From Nissolia schottii (Eukaryota > Streptophyta > Magnoliopsida > Fabales > Fabaceae), in assembly GCA_003254905.1 (NCBI GenBank), contig QANU01009599.1, positions 1-64,000 on the forward strand: DNA of 64,000 nt. Direction: 5' to 3'. The notes beneath the pieces were generated by a model that saw only the letters and a program-made list of their open reading frames with translations, was not told the origin of the DNA and ran no database searches. Made by a program: the position numbers and the translations under genes. Shown piece by piece: positions 57,261 to 64,000 of this stretch; within the stretch, counting starts at the first letter, position 1, and each line of letters begins with the position of its first letter.

Positions 57261-57760
57261 GAGCGACTGAAAGCCTGAGAGTGTTGTTTAGCCTTGCCCA
57301 AGGGGCCAAGATGTTATAGTTAGTTTATAAAGCCCTATAATTCCATTTGCATTACTGTGAGCCACCTAAGAAGTATGAGAACAGAAAAGATTTCAAGTAC
57401 CCAGTAGTGCATGCATCATGAGGCAGTGTTACCACAGGACGTAGGGCAACCATAGATCACTAGAAATAAACTATCTAATGTGCAAAGACGGTAACTGAAA
57501 GTAGGGAACTGATAATATCTTAAGAAGGCCCGACCACCAAGGGTCGGTGTACCTTGAAGAAATAACATGGTTATATAATAGGAAATCCCTCTCTTGGCAC
57601 GTCATACCTGACAAGCCCCTCCCCAGCCGTGCGAGACGGACTGGGTTATGATTATGTTACGCAGATAGTGATCTGAACGCGCGTTTCCACCTGGACGAGA
57701 GAAAAGAAAGTAAGCAACGCTTGGGCTTTTATGTTATGACATTTAAAAGACGAGTAAGAT

Positions 57761-57826
57761 GCCTCCAGATGTGGCATAAGTATTCCCCCAGATGCCTCCA
57801 AATGTGGCATAAGTATTCCCCCTAGA
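57761..57826 (+). repeat. 33-bp tandem repeat in family D LTR
   Basis: Two units begin GCCTCCAGAT and GCCTCCAAAT at 57761 and 57794. Partial CCTCCAGATGTGG units recur up to 57905. Confidence 0.85.
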
Positions 57827-58446
57827 TACGTTCCCAGAAAGAAAGACACGCCCTCCAGATGTGGGCCAGAAAAGAAAAAGAGAAATCTTGTCCTCCAGAT
57901 GTGGACAAGCGAGTCCTCGTTTGCCAGTGCTATCGCTAGGGTACACTCCTGCAATTCTATCAGACGAATAGTTGCAAGCGGTTGCGGCTGTTTGGGGATG
58001 ACGATCCTGCAGTCAGCAAGGGAGTGGGGGCATCCAGCAGCGAAAAGGATGCAGCCACGGGCGCGTAAGAGAAGTTATGATTCCCTCATGCATTACATTG
58101 ATATGATACCTGTATAATATAAGACTATTTATGTATGATTATAAGTATAACGAGTCCACCGTCCGTGAGACACGTGCGAGACGGTCACAGTAGCACCGCG
58201 AGTCAAGTAAATAAGCGCGAATGCCTAGGTAAGTAAAGATTAGAAATCCCAGTCACCTAGTAATTAGATAAAGCTGCTCAGGATCCTAGGCAAGAAATAA
58301 CTAGTAGGGAGTCTAGATGCATGAACACTTAGAGGTCTCCTGAGTGGCCTGAAGCATAATTGAGAAATCAGACCCCACGACCCTATGGTTATCCACTAGG
58401 AACTTTCAGTTCTCACCCCACTCACTTATGACTTCAAGTGAGCCTG

Positions 58447-58860
58447 ATGAGTACACCGCTGGGGAAGCGGCAGATCCTTCGGAGTAGATTTAGTCATATG
58501 GACTTTGAGACAGGGGAGGAGGCCGAGAGTCGGACATTTTGCATGGTGAACAACCCTATCCCTCTCCGAGCAGCACCACCAGCACCCGTCGTACCAGGGC
58601 CTGTTGCAGAGGAGGCAGAGGAGACCGTGCCTTACGAGAAGGATGTAGAGATAGACCCGAACTCCTGTTGACCATGACCGCCACCCCCGATGTGCCGATG
58701 TAGGGCCAGGATGAGAGTTGCCAGAGTCTACTACCATCGATTTGTACCTCATACCTATGACAACGAGGCAGGTCCATCCACCGTCTCCCAGGACCCGCCA
58801 GACGTACCCGAGACGCCCCCGACTGAGGAGGATGCTCCTTTGGACCAGAGCGAGGAGTGA
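58447..58860 (+). pseudogene. LTR-encoded acidic ORF, full-length copy with two TGA stops (copy 1)
   Basis: 138 codons in one frame from the first ATG after the acceptor-like AG at 58437-58438. The N-terminal part is basic (MSTPLGKRQILRSRF), followed by FETGEEAESRTF, a proline-rich middle (APPAPVVPGP), VPYEKDVEIDPNSC, ARMRVARVYY, RFVPHTYDNEAGPST and the acidic end TPPTEEDAPLDQSEE. In-frame TGA codons lie at 58669-58671 and 58675-58677, where copy 2 has TGG and CGA, so they fit methylation-driven C-to-T decay. I recognise no domain. That several segments match copies 2 and 3 better in protein than in spacing suggests it was once translated. Confidence 0.6.
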
Positions 58861-59272
58861 GGATAGCTTGACCCTGTCATCAGACTAGTTGTTGCTTTTT
58901 GGATAGTAGCCGTAGATGTTTTGTATATGGATGTATATTTTCAGTAGTACTCATAGTTTTTGACATGTATAGGCCCAGCTTATGTATAGGTAGGATTATG
59001 TGCATGTGACTTGTGATGTATATGCAAGCTATTAACTGTTGGACCCTATGCAGTGTTGGTTGTGTGGCTATCTGATTGGTTACAGGCACGAGTTATTACT
59101 CTAATTGTTACCCGCTATCCGACTCTATGGAACATCTGATATAGTTCCCGCGCATGGCTCTAAGTTACAGCTTAAAAGTAAATTGCATAAAAGAACGAAA
59201 AAAATGGGTCCCTATTTTGAGATAACTACATTATTTTCCTAAGATAACTAGGGACTACCTGTATTCCCACAC

Positions 59273-60378
59273 TGCAACACCCTAGCTAGTTGGCCTATGC
59301 TTAAGTGATAGGCTTCCCTGGCTAGGTGGTTGAATTCTGGTGCTGCGAACTACTACCGTTCTATGTTACTAGTTTAAATTAGGGTTACAGAAAATACAGG
59401 CCATTTTGAAATTTCTTTGGCAAGTGCGGTTTCATAGAAAGTAAAGAGCCATGCAGGTAATACATCGTATAGCGGCATAATCAAAAAGGTAAAAGGAGAG
59501 CGGATACATACCTGGAGTAGGGGGATTTGCTGGCAGAGCATACACATAGGGGCCCGAACATACACCACACACTGATATTTTATACATACATAAGCTTTAC
59601 TATTATACATACATAAAGTCCACATAATGTACATATACAACGGATAAAGAAGAAGACTATGCACACGAGTGGTACTACTCACTTCGTGTACGGTACAACC
59701 CTATAGGCCCCTGGGGTCCTGCCGCTTACTCGCTGTCCTCATCCCACTCAGCTGGGTCCTCCTCCTCCTCGCTCGACAAGTTCGTAACTGCTGAGAAGTC
59801 TCGCGGGGCAAACTGGTGCGGTAAAACTGGCAACACTCTCTTTCTTGCGGTCGTGCGCCGGCCTCGACCTCGTACTGGGGAAGTGGCAGCAGCGGGGTCA
59901 GGGACTGGCTCGATCTCGGGCTCCGGCTCCGATGGGGGCACCTCCTCATCTCTGTTAAGGTGGATGGGATCTCGGTTGCTACTCCCTGGACGGTCGTCGA
60001 TCCAGATCGGGCGCATCGGAGAGGACCCTGGGACTCCGAGTCTTCGCCTGGGGGGGTCTATCGGGCTCATCTGGCATGCGGGCAGGAGCGAAGGTACATC
60101 TCTCGAGTAGAGTATCCGTGCGGCAGTTACACTGGCACGTGCGCGTAAAAAACCATACATCTTTTGCTGGTGGAGAGGTCATTGCTGCAAGCTGGATCCA
60201 TACACGAGTGGGGGTGAGAACTCTTGGTCCTCAGTGGGGTTTCCCTCGCGTCATAAGTCGTTCATTTACTCAGGTATCCTCCAGGCCGTTCAGGGGATCT
60301 CTAAGTGAGCATGCATACTAAAATCCTACTGATTATTCTCTGTGCTAAAGCCCTGAACAGCTTTATCTAATTTATCTA
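59273..60378 (-). mobile_element. 3' part of a family D-like LTR, minus strand
   Basis: It begins TGCAACACCCTAGCTAG, a reversed LTR terminus with one base changed. It holds an LTR-encoded ORF and the conserved block near 60310-60370, where the LTR at 60379 cuts it. The donor-like box and promoter are absent. Confidence 0.75.
59726..60182 (-). pseudogene. LTR-encoded acidic ORF, diverged copy with frame change (copy 4)
   Basis: The first ATG after the acceptor-like box TATGGATCCAG|C is at 60182 and reads MTSPPAKDVWFFTRT, similar in place and pattern to copy 3, ending RRPSRE at 59979. An overlapping frame, open from 60160, carries the C-terminal features (HQFAPRDF, SSEEEEDPAEWDEDSE before the stop at 59726). 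A frameshift probably separates the halves. Proline- and arginine-rich middle, acidic end, no known domain. Confidence 0.5.
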
Positions 60379-61607
60379 TATAACATCCCGCTCCTTTCTT
60401 AGCAGAAATTTCCCTAATTAATTGTTCGTAGAGCATCCCGTATAGGTTAACATGCAGAGATTAATAGAAATTTATCTGTTTATTTTCACGAAACTCTGAT
60501 GATACTCAAATAGTCCCTCATGACCCTTAGAATTTGGTGGAAAAATTAAACCGTCGGAAAAATGGAGTTCCACTCACTATCGGACGATTCCGCAGACACT
60601 AGAACAGTTCCGTTTGGGCCCGTTTAGCCAGCCGAACCAAGCGGTGGGCCCCAATCTTGGGAAACCATACCTTATGAGGGAAAAGGTGGTAGAACCCCTA
60701 GAGCAACCCCAAATTGTTACTAGGAAGCTTTGGCAATCGCAGAAACGCCAGCGGAACGGTCCCGTTCGGACACCGACGAGAGATAACGGGTCAAAGGTAT
60801 CTGTGAAAAATACTCTTCCGGAGAAAAAGGTAATTATACCCTTGGGTAGAGGGGAGTGAGAGGATTGCGATGGTACAAGCGAAATATTTTTCGGACGACC
60901 GTGGGCGACGCACCGGGATTGCGAACGATAAAAAACAAGCGAAAAACGAGCAAAACGGGACTGCGTGGGCCCCACATCTGCAATTGACCACGTGATGGCT
61001 GCAGATTTCCAAGGAAAATAATAAAGAATTAGGTTACTATTCATTGATTTGACCTTAGGATTATCTAACCTAATTAATTAATTCATAAATTAAATAGAAA
61101 ATGGCATTTTGGTAATTTTGGCAAAGGGCATAATGGGAAAATGGCCAAATTTTCGTGGCTATATAAGGGCATTGCCAGCAGCCCATTTTTCCATTCATTT
61201 TCTCTCTTGAAGTGCCGAAACTCTGCCCGTTTGCTCGCCTGACGAGCTGCGGAAACCTTGCCAGAACACTGCAGGAACCAGGAAACGATCTGGGAAGGCT
61301 AAGCCCTCAAGGAACCTGCCTCTTTGCCACCATTTTCTGCCCTTTTCAAGCCTCTAAGGAAGTGGGTAACCTTAGTTTTACTCACCCCCTTAGTGGTGAT
61401 TGTATGCTTACTTTGTTTTGATGATTTTGCAATATGTTAGAACTGGTATGCTAGGGTTAGGGAGATAATTCTGAAGGGTCCTGTGACCTAGACTAGCTAG
61501 GATTTTAAGGGTTGGAATATGTGTGAAAAAATCAAGAAGGGTCCATGAGAAAGGATGGCAAGAAACTACGAAAAACCAAAGAAGTATGTTGTTGTTCGCC
61601 CAAGTAT

Positions 61608-61720
61608 CGCTGAGCGGCCTCATGAGTCGCTGAGCGATCTCATGAACTGCTGAGCGGCCTCTGTGAACCGCTGAGCGAAGGGTACCGCTGAGCGGCCGTA
61701 TGCTTTGCTGAGCGGCTCCG
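61608..61720 (+). repeat. CGCTGAGCGG array in the 5' LTR
   Basis: Six units of CGCTGAGCGG or close variants, starting 242 nt after the donor-like site. Confidence 0.85.
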
Positions 61721-62364
61721 GCTGAACTTAAAGACAAGGATGGAAAATGATTTTTGAAAACGTGGAGGAAACTCATGGAAACTGTCTTGGGCACATAGTC
61801 CAGCAACCAAAGCTTTAATTGATGTACTTGATGTATGTAACATGTAAGATGTATGTGGAACATTGCGTGTAGAATGATTATGTTTAGAAATGGTTGTGGT
61901 ATCATGCATCATGAGAACTAGAGGTTAATCACGTAAAGCTTGAAGCTCATAATTGAACGTTAGGGAACAAGCATGTAGTTATATGATAGTAGGCATTTCT
62001 CTTGGCGGACACGCCCCTCACTAGTCCCCAACGAGGGTGGATTGGCTAATGATGATGAAAGAAAAGAAAGGAAGAAAGCAAGAAAAGATGAATGTGAAAG
62101 GGTGACGTCACACCTAAAGTTATGAGAATGATGATGTGTGAGTCCAACGCTTGGTTGCGTCGCAAGGGCCAACCCCCGCCTCCTACCTAGTGGAGGTTAG
62201 CCCACTTGATTGGCGGCGATGGACACTAGACCCCATCGGTGGTTAGCAACCACTCTGGTGTGAGCGCAGCTGGGTCGTCGTCAAGTTGGGAACAGAAGTG
62301 GTTGTAGTCGTTTGGCCACGGCTACATGGGCGAAGGACTAGAGGAAAAGCATTAACACGGGCAA

Positions 62365-62520
62365 GCTGATATGCGCAAGAAAAAGAATGAGCAGACGCTA
62401 ACCCTGGTAAGCCGGTATGTGTAAGAAAAAGAATGAGAAGACGCTAACCCAGGTAAGCCGGTATGCGTAAGGAAAGGAAAGAAGGACGCTAACCCGGGCA
62501 AGCCGGTACACGTAAGAGAA
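62365..62520 (+). repeat. Minisatellite with GGTAAGCCGGTA core in the 5' LTR
   Basis: Four units of about 50 bp, each with ACGCTAACCC(G/A)GG followed by (C/T)AAGC(C/T)GGTA and GTAAGA. It lies where the other LTR families carry unrelated tandem repeats. Confidence 0.75.
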
Positions 62521-63083
62521 CCCCATGCATAAAGTATAAAATGAATGATAAAGCAATGCTATGATGAATGAGTATGTAATGTATGAGTATATGATAATAT
62601 ATATGAGCATGTGTATGAAGTAAATACCGTCAAGAGAACGCTCGAGACGGCTATATATGTACGCGAGAAAAGTTAACAATCACGAGAACTTAGATAAGCA
62701 AGACTAGTTCCCCAGTCACCTAGTAACGTAGATAAAGCCGTTCAGGACCTTAGGCCAGATAATAATCAGTAGGATGTTAGTATGCATGTTCACTTAGAAA
62801 CACCTGAGCGGCCTGGTTGATAAGTGAGAAAAAAGAGATCCCTTACGCTAAGGTTAACCACTGAGGACGACTGTTCTCACCCCCACTCGCTTATGCTTCC
62901 AGGAGCAGGCGAAGATTATGAGGGCTACGAGGAGCCATATGAGGAGGTACCTGCGGAGCAGGGATGGCCCAAGGGCAAATAGATAGAAGACCTTTCTTTT
63001 TGATATGTATTTTGATGTATTGGACTTGTATATGTAAACTATTATGATATTCTGTTATTTGTAATCTATGATGGACCATACAC

Positions 63084-63691
63084 GTGTATGTAATTATTTA
63101 TGCCAGTAATGATTATTCCTGTTAAGCTTCAACTCTATCGTTTGTATTATATGCTTTGATTCATGCATGGCTCATACTTTGCAAATAAAGTGACAAGCAG
63201 AAAAGTTTTTAAAATGGTCCATATTTTCCTTAACCTGGTATTTTTGAAAGATAATAAAGGACTATGAGTAATCCCACCAAACGAACAACAACCTAGTGAG
63301 CTTTGTGTACTACTCGAGGGTATGCAGTTAGCTAGGGTGTTACAGTTGGTATCAGAGCAGTTTACTCCTACGTGAGCCTATGGACTNTGTGTATGTAATT
63401 ATTTATGCCAGTAATGATTATTCCTGTTAAGCTTCAACTCTATCGTTTGTATTATATGCTTTGATTCATGCATGGCTCATACATTGCAAATAAAGTGACA
63501 AGCAGAAAAGTTTTTAAAATGGTCCATATTTTCCTTAACCTGGTATTTTTGAAAGATAATAAAGGACTATGAGTAATCCCACCAAACGAACAACAACCTA
63601 GTGAGCTTTGTGTACTACTCGAGGGTATGCAGTTAGCTAGGGTGTTACAGTTGGTATCAGAGTAGTTTACTCCTACGTGAGCCTATGGACT
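63084..63691 (+). repeat. 305-bp direct duplication across a single N (probable assembly artefact)
   Basis: 63084-63386 is repeated at 63389-63691 with only two differences seen (CATACTTTGC against CATACATTGC, AGAGCAG against AGAGTAG). The N at 63387 sits exactly between them. Both copies contain the LTR end and the primer-binding site (63347 and 63652). Confidence 0.85.
63347..63358 (+). other. Primer-binding site, initiator tRNA-Met type
   Basis: TGGTATCAGAGC two bases after the LTR end; repeated at 63652 by the duplication. Confidence 0.85.
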
Positions 63692-63820
63692 GAGTTGCAC
63701 TATGCTTCCGGGCATGATTGACGGTGTAGGTCTTTGCTAAGTGGTATGTGCTAAGTTCATGTGTACCCACCTTTCTTGAGACTGATCACCTCGAAATTGT
63801 GCAGGTACGACAGATTAAGC

Positions 63821-64000
63821 ATGCCGCCTCGTAGAGACTATACACAGCGGACGATGGAGCCGGCAGAATTTGCTGACATCCTTCGTGAAATGGCCCAAGC
63901 CACTCAGGCTCAGGCCCAAGCCACTCAAGCCGAAGCACAGGCAACGAATCAGATGGCAGCAGCTGCAATGCATCGGAATCCGGCCCCAACAGCTGAAGAG
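63821..64000 (+). CDS. gag of a C-type chromovirus, N-terminal part, cut by window end
   Basis: It starts MPPRRDYTQRTMEP like the other two gags and is open to the window edge (60 codons), with an alanine/glutamine-rich repeat (QATQAQAQATQAEAQAT). An acceptor-like AAATTGTGCAG ends at 63804, 16 nt upstream of the ATG, with CTGAT before it. Because it is cut, I cannot say whether the element is intact. Confidence 0.8.
   Translation, partial: MPPRRDYTQRTMEPAEFADILREMAQATQAQAQATQAEAQATNQMAAAAMHRNPAPTAEE

Larger units (their letters stand above)
56020..59272 (+). mobile_element. 3' LTR of family D, last part missing
   Basis: It begins TGTAACATCCCGATTTTCCC after the pol remnant. It has a TATA box (CTATAAATAG, 56579-56588), a donor-like box (intron start 56760), CGCTGAGCGG-like units 57008-57260, GCATCATGAG at 57413, a 33-bp tandem repeat at 57761-57826, the conserved block near 58240-58340 and an LTR-encoded ORF. 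It stops at 59272 against a minus-strand LTR; the last roughly 70 bp are gone. Confidence 0.8.
60379..63344 (+). mobile_element. 5' LTR of a C-type chromovirus running out of the window
   Basis: It begins TATAACATCCC (TG changed to TA) and ends CTAGGGTGTTACA before a primer-binding site. It has a TATA box (CTATATAAGG, 61159-61168), donor-like AAGTGG|GTAACC (intron start 61366), CGCTGAGCGG units 61608-61720, GCATCATGAG at 61906, GGTAAGCCGGTA repeats (62360-62515), the conserved block 62690-62810 and the acceptor-like TTATGCTTCCAG ending at 62902. Confidence 0.87.

Noticed and set aside
59726..60160. 144-residue ORF as an independent host gene
   Set aside because: It lies wholly in a chromovirus LTR, at the position of the LTR-encoded ORF of the other copies, so it is treated as part of the element.

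Overview
This is a plant nuclear window, from a eudicot and plausibly a legume (a low-confidence guess from the style of the repeats). It is a stack of nested Ty3/gypsy LTR retrotransposons around one intact host gene, a 20-coding-exon xylose isomerase (XYLA-type) at 25.2-32.3 kb on the + strand. I see no rRNA, tRNA or CRISPR. Eight isolated single N's and one 59-N run mark assembly joins, and several joins look wrong.

Left block (1-22.9 kb): the 3' end of a Tat/Athila-type element (family A, LTR TGATAAGTGCC...TTTCATCA) has landed in the 5' LTR of a Tekay-like chromovirus (3677-21989). The chromovirus has decayed gag, protease, RT, RNase H, integrase and chromodomain-like tail. It was split twice, by a solo LTR (5771-9756, target duplication CTTCA, itself holding a family A 5' LTR) and by a minus-strand gag-only element with two LTRs (12813-18795, target duplication AGTTC).

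Middle (22.9-34 kb): AT-rich flank, two related hAT-like non-autonomous transposons (one in a gene intron) and the xylose isomerase gene. Then 34-36.3 kb holds an inverted, internally deleted family A copy. 36.3-40.3 kb is a mitochondrial-looking segment bounded by single N's.

Right block (40.3-64 kb): LTRs and broken gag/pol of several related chromovirus families in both orientations (B, D, E, C-like), a solo LTR with target duplication CCTAC, a family A solo LTR without one, and at the end a 5' LTR, primer-binding site and the start of a gag running out of the window.

The main discovery candidate is a shared modular plan in the chromovirus LTRs, seen in eight or nine copies of at least four sequence families: TATA box; about 180 nt later a conserved 5' splice-site-like box AAGTGGGTAA; about 240 nt after that an array of short palindromes whose sequence depends on the family; a GCATCATGAG motif; a variable minisatellite; a conserved block of about 100 bp; and a 3' splice-site-like box ending TTATGNNTCCAG. 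In one family an open reading frame follows that box, begins at the first ATG after it, and is conserved at protein level between copies. A second acceptor-like site lies 15-16 nt upstream of the gag ATG. This suggests a spliced leader with an AUG-free first exon and an LTR-encoded protein. All of this is inference from sequence.
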